Shown here piece by piece: positions 27,623 through 36,480 of a stretch of 64,000 nt of DNA; positions within the stretch are counted from its first letter, which is position 1, and the number at the start of each line of letters is the position of its first letter. The stretch covers positions 124,001-188,000 of the forward strand of contig NZ_LN901324.1 in NCBI RefSeq assembly GCF_001465875.1, in the 5' to 3' direction. The notes beneath the pieces were generated by a model. The model worked only from the letters and a program-made list of their open reading frames with translations. It ran no database searches and was not told the DNA's origin. The position numbers and the translations under genes were made by a program. This DNA is from Legionella saoudiensis (GTDB lineage Bacteria; Pseudomonadota; Gammaproteobacteria; Legionellales; Legionellaceae).

Positions 27623-27641
27623 GAGTATAACGCGAGGGATT

Positions 27642-28607
27642 ATGTCAGAAATACAACCAAAACGACTTATTGAGGTGCTTCCCTATAATCGTCGTTGGCC
27701 AGAACTATTTGCCGAAGAAGCCCAAGTAATCCAAAAGGCCTTAGGGCCTAATTGCATCCAGATTCATCACATAGGCTCAACTTCAGTGCCAGGTTTAGCG
27801 GCTAAGCCTATTATCGATATGATTCCGGTGGTTGCGGATATTACACAAGTTGATGCCAGAAATCCTTTTATGGTTGCATTAGGGTATGAGGTAAAAGGTG
27901 AGTCTGGGATGCTTTTTCGGCGTTTTTTCCAAAAAGGAACTCCCCAACCTGCATTTAATATTCATGTCTTTGAGCAAGGAAATTCTGAAATTGAGCGGCA
28001 TTTGAAGTTCCGCGATTGGATGCGGGCACATCCTAAAGACAAAGATGCTTATGCTCAATTAAAACAAGAGCTGGCTCAATTGCATCCTGATGACATTAGC
28101 GCCTATTGTTTTGGTAAAGATGATTTTGTGGCCAGCATTGATAAGCGAACGGGTTTTTCAGGCTTGAGGGTAGTAAAGGCATTAACTCCAAGAGAATGGA
28201 AAACGGTACGCCATTTGCGCCAATTTTATTTTTTCGACCAGGTAGGTCTTACTGATCCCTATACTTGGACATTTGAGCATGATGCGCATCTGCATTTTGT
28301 TTTATACCAAGGCACAGATATCATGGGCTATGCTCACCTACAGCTTTGGCCTGATGCCAGGGCTGCCTTGCGAATTATTGTAATTGATGAAATTCAAAGG
28401 GAGCATTACTATGACCAACAATTTCTGCTTTTATGTGAGCGTTGGCTTAAAGAACAAGGATATAGAAGCCTTCATGTAGAATCCTCACCAAAAGCATTAG
28501 AGTTTTATGAAAAAAATGGATACATTAAAATGGCATTTAATGATCCTGAGGGTTATGAAGATGACCCTCAGGTTGTGGCTTTAGGGAAGATACTTGAGTC
28601 AACATAA
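27642..28607 (+). CDS. GrpB (UPF0157) nucleotidyltransferase-like domain fused to a GNAT acetyltransferase
   Basis: A 321-residue two-domain protein. Residues 8-165 match GrpB: YNRRWPELFAEEAQVI, then IHHIGSTSVPGLAAKPIIDMI with the nucleotidyltransferase-like GS and paired Asp, and HLKFRDWMRAHP. Residues 175-320 are a GNAT acyltransferase: a receptor-like N-terminal part, IDEIQREHYYDQQFLLLCERWLKEQG, and the closing YEKNGYIKM acetyl-CoA fold. Neither substrate is known. Repeats lie on both sides. SD-like GCGAGGG precedes the ATG. Confidence 0.85.
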   Translation: MSEIQPKRLIEVLPYNRRWPELFAEEAQVIQKALGPNCIQIHHIGSTSVPGLAAKPIIDMIPVVADITQVDARNPFMVALGYEVKGESGMLFRRFFQKGTPQPAFNIHVFEQGNSEIERHLKFRDWMRAHPKDKDAYAQLKQELAQLHPDDISAYCFGKDDFVASIDKRTGFSGLRVVKALTPREWKTVRHLRQFYFFDQVGLTDPYTWTFEHDAHLHFVLYQGTDIMGYAHLQLWPDARAALRIIVIDEIQREHYYDQQFLLLCERWLKEQGYRSLHVESSPKALEFYEKNGYIKMAFNDPEGYEDDPQVVALGKILEST

Positions 28608-28630
28608 GAAGAACATGTAGCTTTAAAAGA

Positions 28631-28728
28631 CGTTATTTTGAGGAATTTACCACGAAGGATCTCTTGCATGGGGTAGAAATTAATACGCGCTTCATTCAGG
28701 AGGTCTCTCGAGGCGCTCGGGATGACGT
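28631..28728. repeat. Degenerate palindromic repeat (GATCTCT / GGGATGACGT type)
   Basis: The left end ACGTTATTTTGAG and the right end CTCGGGATGACGT are partly complementary (about 10 of 13). The inner words ACGAAGGATCTC and GGTCTCTCGAGGCGCTC belong to the same dispersed class. A related decayed copy is at about 49190-49230. Confidence 0.5.
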
Positions 28729-28757
28729 ACCTCTCTATGCTATAAGGATAATTAATA

Positions 28758-29630
28758 ATGAGAAAAAAAGGATTTTTGCTTTTTCTATTTACGTATAGCA
28801 TTTTATATAGCATTCATCTGAACGCTACAACCATACATGTAAATAATCGCTTTATTTCCTATATAGAAGCAGGTCAAGGAAAGCCCTTAGTTTTAATTCA
28901 TGCATTTCCCGCCGATAAACGTTTATGGGCGCCTCAACAAGAAGGACTAAAGCAGCAATTTCGGGTAATTAGTTTAGATTTATGGGGCTTTGGTGAGTCT
29001 GCTGCGGTTGACGGTAATGCAGTAACCATGACCGACTATGCGTTGGAGGTTAAAGAATTGCTGGATTATTTACACATTGAGAAAGCAATTATTGGCGGCG
29101 AATCGATGGGAGGTTATATCGCCCTCGCTTTTTTAGAACTTTATCCTCATCGTGTAGAAGGGGTAATCTTATCGAATACACAGGCGGTTGCCGATAGTGA
29201 TGAAGCAAAAATCAACCGTGAAAAAAATGCAATCGACGTATTGGAAAATGGCACTGAAAAATTGGTAAATGGCTTCATGGAAAAAGCCCTAGCTCCTAGC
29301 GCCTCAGAACAAACTAGAGAGGTGCTTGCCCATATTTTAACGAGGCAAAAACCTACAGCCCTTGCTTCCGCTTTACGTGGTATGGCATTACGCAGCCCAA
29401 TGCTCGATTTATTAGCAAATACTATGCTACCTATTTTAATTATCACTAGTGATCAAGATAAAATTATTTCGCCATTACAAAGTGAGCAGATGCAGCACTT
29501 AGCCTGTAATAGCAAATTGGTTATTTTAGAAAATGCAGGGCATTTATCTAATTTAGAACAGCCTGAGGAGTGGAATAGGGCGGTTAAGGAGTGGTTTTTT
29601 ATTGATGGGGCTGGTCCAAGTAATTTCTAG
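28758..29630 (+). CDS. Exported alpha/beta hydrolase
   Basis: A 290-residue alpha/beta-hydrolase with an N-terminal signal or anchor (about 4-23). The catalytic set is visible: oxyanion HAFPADKRLW near residue 48, nucleophile Ser in GGESMGGY near 117, Asp in ITSDQDKIISP near 235 and His in ENAGHLSNLEQPE near 262. The overall pattern is like 3-oxoadipate enol-lactonase and related esterases; the substrate is unknown. Convergent with the helicase gene, 27 bases apart. Confidence 0.88.
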   Translation: MRKKGFLLFLFTYSILYSIHLNATTIHVNNRFISYIEAGQGKPLVLIHAFPADKRLWAPQQEGLKQQFRVISLDLWGFGESAAVDGNAVTMTDYALEVKELLDYLHIEKAIIGGESMGGYIALAFLELYPHRVEGVILSNTQAVADSDEAKINREKNAIDVLENGTEKLVNGFMEKALAPSASEQTREVLAHILTRQKPTALASALRGMALRSPMLDLLANTMLPILIITSDQDKIISPLQSEQMQHLACNSKLVILENAGHLSNLEQPEEWNRAVKEWFFIDGAGPSNF

Positions 29631-29657
29631 CCGCAAAATTTATGAAAAAGTAGGGTT

Positions 29658-32600
29658 TTAAGGTTTCTTAATTCTGCTTAGAACAGTGCTTGCAGTGATA
29701 AAATATTTTCTGTTCGCCCAAATATCCCACTCTCCAATGATGTAAATTCTATCTGTGGCACGAGTAAGTGCTACATTAAGTAGATTAGGCTTACTGCTAG
29801 CCCAGTTAATGGCTCCTTGTTGTGTTTTATCTGCTCCTAATACAAAAATAACTTTCTCATTCTCCTTACCTTGGAACGTGTGTACTGTGCCAATATGTGC
29901 ATGTAACCATTTTGATAAGGCAAAACGCGTTGGAGGAGGAATATTAGGGTCTATTTGGGACACCCAATTATCTTGTTTTTGTACTAACTCTTGAAGGTAT
30001 TTTTTGATGCGTTTAAATGGAGTAATAACAAATAGGCGAGGTAGTCCTCGTTCATGATTATAAAACGCAATAAATAATCGTAAAAAGCAATCTCCATGCT
30101 CAGGAACATATTGTTTATCTATAGCTTTTCCAGCAACATCAAACCAAGCACTTGGGGGTAATTGAGGGATGCTGCTTTCTAATGGCTCCCTTGCATTAAT
30201 CATTTTATTTTCATAAGCAATATCATTAGCTACGGAAAACATGGGATCAAGACAACGCCGATGTACCAATAGGGGCAGGCCAATCCATTCTTGTTGATGG
30301 CTTTGTTGTACCACGCTCCCATAAGCACTCGCTAAGTCAGCCAAACGTTGAATTGAGGTTATATTAGGAAGCCAATAAGGATTTGGACTTTTAAAATGAT
30401 ATTTGGCTACACCCTCTATTAAATGAGGCGGTAAGGTCATAATTGGTTCAATTTGCCGTGGATCGCCTACTACAATCGCTTTTTTACAGCGCAACATTGC
30501 ACCTACAGCGGCTTGAGGAATTGCTTGGCCTGCCTCATCAATTAATAGCCAACCCAATGATTCAGCTTCAAGATTTTTGAATTGTCGGCCGATTGAGGCA
30601 AATGACGAGGATACAACTGGAATAACCATGAATAAGGATTGCCAAATAAATAATTCATCGGATGAAGCTACTGGATGTTTGCCATTTAGCACCGCTTTGA
30701 GGGCATACAAATTACCACCAAAATATTTTTTTTGGAGCGCTTCGGCAATCCAGGCTTGATGAAGCTGTAACGCCTGCACAAAAAGCTCGCTCCTTAAGGT
30801 GTTATAGTGGCTTGAATGCCAATATCCAAGCTGGTGATCTTGTGTCGTTATGCTATTGCCAGGCAGATTGGCCTCAGGGAAAATTACTTGAAATTGCTTA
30901 TATGCTTCTTGTTCATCTTGGGCTTGTTTTTCAAGATATTTTAAATGTTCTTGTGCTTTTTTTAGCTCGTCTTTTTTGGCATTTATAGCCTTACTTAAAT
31001 TGGCCACTTGCTCTTGATGCGTTAGAAGTTTTTGGCTTAATTCTAACCTTCGAGATTGTAGGCTTTCAATTACTGTGTTGAACTGTTTGACTAGATTTCT
31101 CTTAAATAGTTTCTTCCATATGCCTGGCTTAAATATCAGTTGCTGGTCAATTTCACGATAAAGTAGATGTTGATGGTGTTCGATTTCTGTTAATGCACTT
31201 GAAGCTTGGGCATGCTCTTCGTGCATGCTATACAAATCCTTTTGCAATAAAACTACCGCCTCCCTTTGCTTTATTAAGAGATTCGGATATTCTTCATGAG
31301 TTATTTTCTCATGTAAATTAGCGAAGGATTGCAAGTTGCTTCGATAGAGCTCAACTGCTATTAAAGCTTGTTGGAAGTTTTTCTTCGCTTGTTGAAACGA
31401 AATGCCTTTATATTGATCGCGCCATTCCCAGATATTTAAATATTCTCCTTGTCTAACACGCTCAGAGGCCTGGGCTTTGCTTTCTGGTGAAGAAAAAAAT
31501 CGCTCGATAAAAGTTTGCCTATTAGCGGCATTACCTAGAGCGACGGCAATTAATCCCCAAGGTTTTTGTTTCTCATTTATAGGTTGAATACGCTGTTTAA
31601 ATACTTTTGTCGCCAATTTCGCAGCTTCAGGCTTTAGGTAATTGCATGTGGTTTTATATTCATCGGCCAAATTTTTTTTTAAGGGCAACTCTAAGGTGAT
31701 GTTTTCAACTGCTGCATTATTTGAGGAGGCTACCAGCATCTCAAATCCAGTTAGTTCTGGCTGAAGTAATCCTACGCTTGTTTCATGATCACCTAAAACT
31801 ATTTTTTTCCAACCTGAAAAACAGGAATAAACTGAATCAAAAGTCGCTAATTTTTTTGCACGATTAACAATATTCTCCGCAATAATATCCTTTAATAAGG
31901 TGGTTTTCCCTGTGCCAGGTGGGCCGTTGGTTGCGTAGATGCTTTGAGGAATATTCGGTATAATGCATTGGTTAATAAAAAGTTGCTGCATCAAACTCAT
32001 GCCATGTTTAGGAGGTGCTGGCCATCGACCAAGATTATTTTGTTGAGGAGCCAGCTGCTTTAGTACCATTGAATGGTTCAATGGGGCTAACACATCCTTT
32101 TTGTCTGCACATCCATTTACGTAAGCCTCAAGTATATTGTGGGTGTTATAAGCTAGATAATTAATCGACTTTTCTAGATCACGAATAAAGAAACTATTCA
32201 AAATATTTAATGGCTCATTTTCATCTATGTGTTCATCTTCTTCTCCCGGTATATCCTCCACACTCAATGATTGAGAGGGAAGTGCTTTAATGGCTGCAGA
32301 GATTTCTTGTGGCTCTTTTACAGGAATGAACTTTATCTTAATTACAAAAGGATAATCTGGTGAAAAACGTGCCCATTGGGTAAGTATTTTTAATAAATTC
32401 AATAAGGTATGCGCATCTAATTGGTTTAGTTCTGTTTTTTCTTCGAGAAGATTAATAGCGCTTTTAAGCAGCTCCATGTCTTTTGCAAAATTTACCTCTG
32501 ATAACTTCTCAAAATCATTAGATTGGACCATGCCCATGGCCCAAGGCAGGGTGGATACGGATAGGCTTTGCCACCGCGGTGTTCCCGTTTTATCTACAAA

Positions 32601-32951
32601 CAAGCGAGCAAAACAGGTTAATCCTTCATCATCTAATGTTTCTTCTAACTCAATATTATGTTGCTTTTGAAATTCGATGGGGAAAAAGCGGGTGCTTAAT
32701 CGAGTTAATTCTTTTTTATCGAAGGGTAATAGAAATACTTGGTAATGAAATAATAATTCCTTTTCTCCCCCCAACCAAGGTAATAAGGCATTAGCGTTTT
32801 CTGTGAATAGACTTTGAAAGGCGATATCCCTAACCTCTCCTTTTTGAGAAACTGCGTTATCCAAATCAAAAGGAGTGAAAAATTCTATTTGATGCCAAAA
32901 GCGTAGTACATCAAGACATGTTTTGCGCTCAGTAGATAGGCCGTTTTCCAA
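29658..32951 (-). CDS. Large superfamily 1 helicase (UPF1/DNA2-NAM7 type) with coiled-coil insertion
   Basis: A 1097-residue protein. The first 330 residues are a domain I do not recognise, opening with LRFWHQIEFFTPFDLD. Walker A is GPPGTGKTTLL near 350. A long charged coiled-coil segment lies at about 540-690. Walker B is LLIDEAGQAIPQAA near 800, followed by VVGDPRQIEP. Motifs V and VI appear as VHTFQGKENEKVIFVLGA near 1030 and NVALTRATDRIYIIG near 1065. These are the SF1B UPF1/DNA2 signature motifs. Such proteins unwind or remodel DNA or RNA; some relatives occur in phage-defence loci, but no nuclease or partner is adjacent. Confidence 0.85.
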   Translation of the reverse strand: MENGLSTERKTCLDVLRFWHQIEFFTPFDLDNAVSQKGEVRDIAFQSLFTENANALLPWLGGEKELLFHYQVFLLPFDKKELTRLSTRFFPIEFQKQHNIELEETLDDEGLTCFARLFVDKTGTPRWQSLSVSTLPWAMGMVQSNDFEKLSEVNFAKDMELLKSAINLLEEKTELNQLDAHTLLNLLKILTQWARFSPDYPFVIKIKFIPVKEPQEISAAIKALPSQSLSVEDIPGEEDEHIDENEPLNILNSFFIRDLEKSINYLAYNTHNILEAYVNGCADKKDVLAPLNHSMVLKQLAPQQNNLGRWPAPPKHGMSLMQQLFINQCIIPNIPQSIYATNGPPGTGKTTLLKDIIAENIVNRAKKLATFDSVYSCFSGWKKIVLGDHETSVGLLQPELTGFEMLVASSNNAAVENITLELPLKKNLADEYKTTCNYLKPEAAKLATKVFKQRIQPINEKQKPWGLIAVALGNAANRQTFIERFFSSPESKAQASERVRQGEYLNIWEWRDQYKGISFQQAKKNFQQALIAVELYRSNLQSFANLHEKITHEEYPNLLIKQREAVVLLQKDLYSMHEEHAQASSALTEIEHHQHLLYREIDQQLIFKPGIWKKLFKRNLVKQFNTVIESLQSRRLELSQKLLTHQEQVANLSKAINAKKDELKKAQEHLKYLEKQAQDEQEAYKQFQVIFPEANLPGNSITTQDHQLGYWHSSHYNTLRSELFVQALQLHQAWIAEALQKKYFGGNLYALKAVLNGKHPVASSDELFIWQSLFMVIPVVSSSFASIGRQFKNLEAESLGWLLIDEAGQAIPQAAVGAMLRCKKAIVVGDPRQIEPIMTLPPHLIEGVAKYHFKSPNPYWLPNITSIQRLADLASAYGSVVQQSHQQEWIGLPLLVHRRCLDPMFSVANDIAYENKMINAREPLESSIPQLPPSAWFDVAGKAIDKQYVPEHGDCFLRLFIAFYNHERGLPRLFVITPFKRIKKYLQELVQKQDNWVSQIDPNIPPPTRFALSKWLHAHIGTVHTFQGKENEKVIFVLGADKTQQGAINWASSKPNLLNVALTRATDRIYIIGEWDIWANRKYFITASTVLSRIKKP

Positions 32952-33145
32952 AGTCCATAATCATGTAAAAATAATTTTGAAAAGCAAAAAACTCCAAGTT
33001 TAACACATATTATCAGATTACCCTCGATAAATGCGAAAATTAGCTATATCCTATTTTACGGTTTTCTGAATTTTTAATACTTAGATATTGTTTTAATAAC
33101 GCAAACTGGAATAAAAATTCTTAATTATGAGAGATCCCTTTAATT

Positions 33146-33760
33146 ATGACTAAACGCCACCAAAAGCAAGTTTATAAGGCTTATGAACACATTGTTGACT
33201 GGTTCGATAAGGCTCGTACTAAAACACTGATGGAGTCTGAGTATCTTCATTTAATTGTTAACTCCATTCCCGACGGTGCTTCAGTTTTAGACTTAGGTTG
33301 TGGCACTGGAGAGCCTCTTGCGCAATTCTTTATCGAAAGGGGCTTTAAGGTTATAGGTGTGGATGGCAGCGAAAAGATGATTGAATTGTGTAGAAAGAGA
33401 TTTCCTAATGAGGAATGGCTCGTGGCTGACATGCGTGAGCTCAATCTAAAAAGAAAGTTTGATGTGATTCTTGCTTGGCATAGTTTTTTTCATCTTGATC
33501 AGGCGAGTCAAAGAGCGATGTTTCCATTATTTGCTGCTCACCTTAAGCCCAATGGCATACTTGCATTCACTTCAGGAGTTGAAGAGGGAGAGGTATGGTC
33601 TAATAACGGTGGCCAGGATCTTTATCATGCTTCTTTATCAACAGGCGAATATGAGCGTCTTTTAAAAGCCGCAGCATTTAAGATATTAACTCATAAAATA
33701 AACGACCCCCATTGCGGTGATGCCACAGTGTGGGTTGCTCAGAAAGTAGTTCATGGGTAA
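33146..33760 (+). CDS. Class I SAM-dependent methyltransferase
   Basis: A 204-residue soluble methyltransferase. Motif I VLDLGCGTGEPLAQFF is near residues 46-61, the acidic end of strand 2 is VIGVDGSEKM near 70, motif II VADMREL near 95 and motif IV DVILAWHSFFHLD near 107. The target is unknown. It is transcribed away from the large helicase gene; the 3' end overlaps the convergent regulator gene by 10 bases. Confidence 0.85.
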   Translation: MTKRHQKQVYKAYEHIVDWFDKARTKTLMESEYLHLIVNSIPDGASVLDLGCGTGEPLAQFFIERGFKVIGVDGSEKMIELCRKRFPNEEWLVADMRELNLKRKFDVILAWHSFFHLDQASQRAMFPLFAAHLKPNGILAFTSGVEEGEVWSNNGGQDLYHASLSTGEYERLLKAAAFKILTHKINDPHCGDATVWVAQKVVHG

Positions 33761-34308
33761 TGAATAATATCGTGAAATCGAGCAATGTGTGCTGTGATAT
33801 TGCGATATCCATGAGGTTGGCTTGCTTCAAAGCGCAGACCTTCACCTTCATGTAAGGTTTGCCATGCATTATTAATCAGGATGTCCATAACACCCTCTAA
33901 AACAATGACATGCTCAACCACCCCGTGTTTGTGAGGTGGGGATAAATGTTCACAACCCGGCAATAACTCAATCACAAACAGTTCAAAGTTTAATTGACTA
34001 TCAAAAGGAAAAAGAGTTAATACGCGAATTTTTTCATCACTTGGATGAAGCTGTTGAGTTTGACCGGCTCGATGAACAGGGGCACCAACATGAGTTGGTA
34101 ATTCCTCCATAAATGAGGAGAACGAGGTTTGAAAGCCGCTGGCAATTTTCCATAAAGTGGCAATGGTTGGGCTTGATTCTTCGCGCTCTATCTGGCCTAA
34201 CATCGCCTTGCTAACCCCGGTGGCTGCTGCAGCTTTATCAAGACTCCAACCGCGTTCTTTACGTAAATTTTTTAGAGTTAGGGCAATATGTTTGTATAAA
34301 TGTTCCAT
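33751..34308 (-). CDS. XRE-family regulator with C-terminal cupin domain
   Basis: A 185-residue two-domain repressor or activator. The helix-turn-helix is at about residues 8-62 (WSLDKAAAATGVSKAMLGQIERE), and a cupin sensor domain at about 105-185 has PPHKHGVVEHVIVLEG with possible metal-binding His and Glu. It is divergent from the DUF2000-AlaX pair. The intergenic region holds two matching palindromes, one close to its own start, so it probably controls both itself and the pair. The ligand is unknown. Confidence 0.88.
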   Translation of the reverse strand: MEHLYKHIALTLKNLRKERGWSLDKAAAATGVSKAMLGQIEREESSPTIATLWKIASGFQTSFSSFMEELPTHVGAPVHRAGQTQQLHPSDEKIRVLTLFPFDSQLNFELFVIELLPGCEHLSPPHKHGVVEHVIVLEGVMDILINNAWQTLHEGEGLRFEASQPHGYRNITAHIARFHDIIHYP

Positions 34309-34318
34309 AAAAAATCAT

Positions 34319-34336
34319 TGTGCGCTATAGCGCACA
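34319..34336. promoter_or_regulatory. Palindromic operator 1 (TGTGCGCTATAGCGCACA)
   Basis: An 18-base perfect palindrome lies 10 bases upstream of the XRE-cupin start codon. A similar site is centred 35 bases further on. This is the expected pattern for an operator of the dimeric regulator beside it. Confidence 0.75.
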
Positions 34337-34353
34337 GAGTTAACATAGGTTAT

Positions 34354-34371
34354 TATGCGTTAAAACGCACA
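34354..34371. promoter_or_regulatory. Operator 2 (TATGCGTTAAAACGCACA)
   Basis: It shares the TGCG-N6-CGCA core of operator 1 (arms TGCGTT and AACGCA). It lies 33 bases before the DUF2000 start codon. Together they suggest the consensus TGCGYTAWARCGCA. Confidence 0.7.
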
Positions 34372-34404
34372 ACATGTGAAGCAGTATGATCTGAGGAGCT
34401 TATA

Positions 34405-34827
34405 ATGGCAACAGAGCAATTTAAGAATAAATTGGTGGCTGTACTTAACAAAAGCATTGAGCCAGGTAAAGTAATGAATGCTTTGGCACATATGTGTATT
34501 GGCTTAGGCTCTGCGATTGGTCAAGAGGAGTTACGTCTTACGGATTATCGTGATGCTGATGGCGGCTCCCATCCGTTTATTTCCGAAATTCCTTTTATTA
34601 TTTTGGCGGATAACTCAAATAAAATTAGAAAATTGCGTGCAGAGGCCAAAGCACAGAATATTTTATGCAATGATTTTACCGATACGATGACAGTTGGTTC
34701 TTACCAAGAGCAAATTGAGCGTACTGCTCAAGTAAAAGAAGAGGGGCTAATCTATTATGGAATCGTATTGTTTGGTGATTGGGGTAAAGTAAGTGAGTTG
34801 ACGAGAAAATGCTCTCTTTGGAGGTAA
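34405..34827 (+). CDS. DUF2000 family protein (Pth2-like fold)
   Basis: A 140-residue protein of the DUF2000 family, related in fold to peptidyl-tRNA hydrolase 2. The N-terminal FKNKLVAVLNKSIEPGKVMNALAHMCIGLG and the IILADNSNKIRKLRAEA segment are characteristic. The activity is unknown; the neighbouring tRNA-editing gene suggests handling of aminoacyl-tRNA or of a modified amino acid, which is inference. The AlaX-like start is six bases past this stop, and its GGAGG ribosome site lies inside this gene's end. Confidence 0.85.
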   Translation: MATEQFKNKLVAVLNKSIEPGKVMNALAHMCIGLGSAIGQEELRLTDYRDADGGSHPFISEIPFIILADNSNKIRKLRAEAKAQNILCNDFTDTMTVGSYQEQIERTAQVKEEGLIYYGIVLFGDWGKVSELTRKCSLWR

Positions 34828-34832
34828 CTTCC

Positions 34833-35465
34833 ATGAAAAAAACTTTTTGGGAAAACCCATACCAGCATTCTTTAGTAACCAAGGTAGTATCGGTAGATGA
34901 GGAACGTATTTTAGTAGAGGAAACGATTGCGTTTTCCTTTTCAGGTGGACAAGAAAGTGATAAGGCGTGGATTCAGGGTTATCCTGTGCTTAACTCGGAA
35001 CTAGAGAGTAATCTGATTTATTATACTCTGCCTAAAGAACATCGACTAGTTGTTGGTGATGAAGTAAGTATGACTATTGACTGGCCACGACGATATCGGT
35101 TGATGCGTTTGCATTTTGCTGCAGAATTAGTGCTTGAGTTGGTAACGAGAAAATTAGAAGTGCAAAAAATTGGCGCGCATATTGCTGAATCAAAAGCACG
35201 CATAGATTTTATTTCTAACCAAAACATATCGTTTATTTTTCCTGATCTCTTGGCTGATTATAATCAGATAATCGAAGAGAATAGGCTTATCAAAACTGGA
35301 TTTTCTGATGTAGCAAAGCAACGGCGTTATTGGGAAATAGAGGGCTTTTCCCGTGTTGCTTGTGGTGGGACTCATGTAAAGTCTACGGCAGAAGTTGGAG
35401 CTATTAGTTTAAAAAGAGTTAACGTTGGGGGTGGGAAGGAGCGGATTGAGATAAGGCTTGTTTAG
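34833..35465 (+). CDS. AlaX-like alanyl-tRNA editing protein
   Basis: A 210-residue stand-alone relative of the alanyl/threonyl-tRNA synthetase editing domain, which removes wrongly attached amino acids from tRNA. The tRNA_SAD zinc motif CGGTHVKSTAEVG is near residue 180. The first zinc motif, normally HxxxH, reads LHFAAEL near residue 90, so its second His is Glu. The middle (VAKQRRYWEIEGFSRVACGG) is normal. ATG 34833 is chosen for its GGAGG; the in-frame 34809 start overlaps DUF2000. It forms an operon with DUF2000 under the divergent regulator. Confidence 0.87.
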   Translation: MKKTFWENPYQHSLVTKVVSVDEERILVEETIAFSFSGGQESDKAWIQGYPVLNSELESNLIYYTLPKEHRLVVGDEVSMTIDWPRRYRLMRLHFAAELVLELVTRKLEVQKIGAHIAESKARIDFISNQNISFIFPDLLADYNQIIEENRLIKTGFSDVAKQRRYWEIEGFSRVACGGTHVKSTAEVGAISLKRVNVGGGKERIEIRLV

Positions 35466-35822
35466 CAATCTGCCATTTGAGTTTGTTCATTAGAATGAAT
35501 CGCATTTCTTCGCAAATAGGCGCGCAAATAATTAAATTTGAAATCAATAGAGGAGCACTAACCCTGACTCGTCTTCAACCACTATATCCTGCGATCCTGC
35601 TCTTCCGCACGCACCTCATTCCTCTCGTTCACTTCAAAAAATACTGTAAGTTATGTAAAAAAGATCAGAACTAGCAAAATATGATCAGTCTGACTCATAT
35701 TACATGAGTGTTTCCCTAAGTCTATATAATAGTACCCATGGGTTTTGTGTTATTTTTGAGCTAGACAAAATGAAAATCCTATGACAAATTAGACACCCAT
35801 AAATGAGTTATAGGAGTTTTCG
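35466..35822. other. 357-base gap before the PdxH-like gene
   Basis: No credible gene. A 65-codon frame from 35477 has no ribosome site, and its composition is not that of its neighbours. The right side is AT-rich and should hold the promoter for the downstream gene. Confidence 0.5.
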
Positions 35823-36398
35823 GTGCCATTTAATCAGTTAATCGATTGGTTGAGTAAAGAAAAAGAATTGGGAGTTCCGCAACCAGAATGTGCGGTTTTA
35901 GCAACGTGTACTTCATCAGGAATACCTCATAGTCGGGTAGTTGCTATTCGAGAAATAAAAGACGATGGTATTCTATTTTTCACACAAAAAGGCACACGTA
36001 AAGTGAGCGAGCTGCTTGCTAAGCCTGCAGCAACGTTGAATTTTTTATTCGCAATGCAGCAACGTCAGGTAAGTATCGAAGGCATTGCAACGCCTATTTC
36101 TCCAGAAGAAAATCAGTTCTATTGGTCGAGTTTACCTCGAGAGCGCCAATTGCGTTTTTCAGCTTATGCACCTACATCGGGGCAAGTGATTTCCGACTTG
36201 CATCAGTTGGATACGCGAAAGCAAGAATTGGATGAGCAATTCTCCAATCAACCTATTCCTATGTGTGATGATTATATGGGATTTCGTTTTAAGCCCGAGG
36301 CTTTTGTTTTTTACACTGTAGAGCCAATTTCTTTTTCACAGGTGTTTCGATTTAGTCGGGAAGGGGAGGGATGGCGTAAGGAGTTGCTGTCGCCTTAA
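35823..36398 (+). CDS. PdxH-like pyridoxamine/pyridoxine 5'-phosphate oxidase
   Basis: A 191-residue FMN-binding split-barrel protein. The pattern is that of PdxH: PHSRVVAIREIKDDGILFFTQ near 38-58, the FMN-binding RKVSELLAKPAATLNFLF near 60-78, QRQVSIEGIATPIS near 83, and YWSSLPRERQLRF near 103. The C-terminus (EAFVFYTVEPISF...) departs from the usual PdxH end and the protein is shorter than Escherichia coli PdxH (218), so a PhzG-like or other family oxidase is possible. It starts at GTG with TAGGAG upstream. Confidence 0.82.
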   Translation: MPFNQLIDWLSKEKELGVPQPECAVLATCTSSGIPHSRVVAIREIKDDGILFFTQKGTRKVSELLAKPAATLNFLFAMQQRQVSIEGIATPISPEENQFYWSSLPRERQLRFSAYAPTSGQVISDLHQLDTRKQELDEQFSNQPIPMCDDYMGFRFKPEAFVFYTVEPISFSQVFRFSREGEGWRKELLSP

Positions 36399-36421
36399 TG
36401 GGTTGCTGTTTAAGGAAGAAA

Positions 36422-36441
36422 CCTGGTTGCGAGCAACCAGG
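36422..36441. terminator. Hairpin between the PdxH-like gene and the 36481 gene
   Basis: CCTGGTTGC (36422-36430) pairs fully with GCAACCAGG (36433-36441). It sits between convergent genes and so may serve both; T tracts are short. It has the same core as the ald terminator. Confidence 0.7.
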
Positions 36442-36480
36442 CTTGGTTTAAATTTAAAAAATGACTTGTGCTATGTTTTT

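Noticed and set aside
29755..30759. Plus-strand frames inside the helicase gene
   Set aside because: Antisense shadows of a long conserved gene with intact motifs on the minus strand.
35477..35674. 65-codon open frame on the plus strand between AlaX and the PdxH-like gene
   Set aside because: No ribosome site, no recognisable motif and unusual composition; likely chance.
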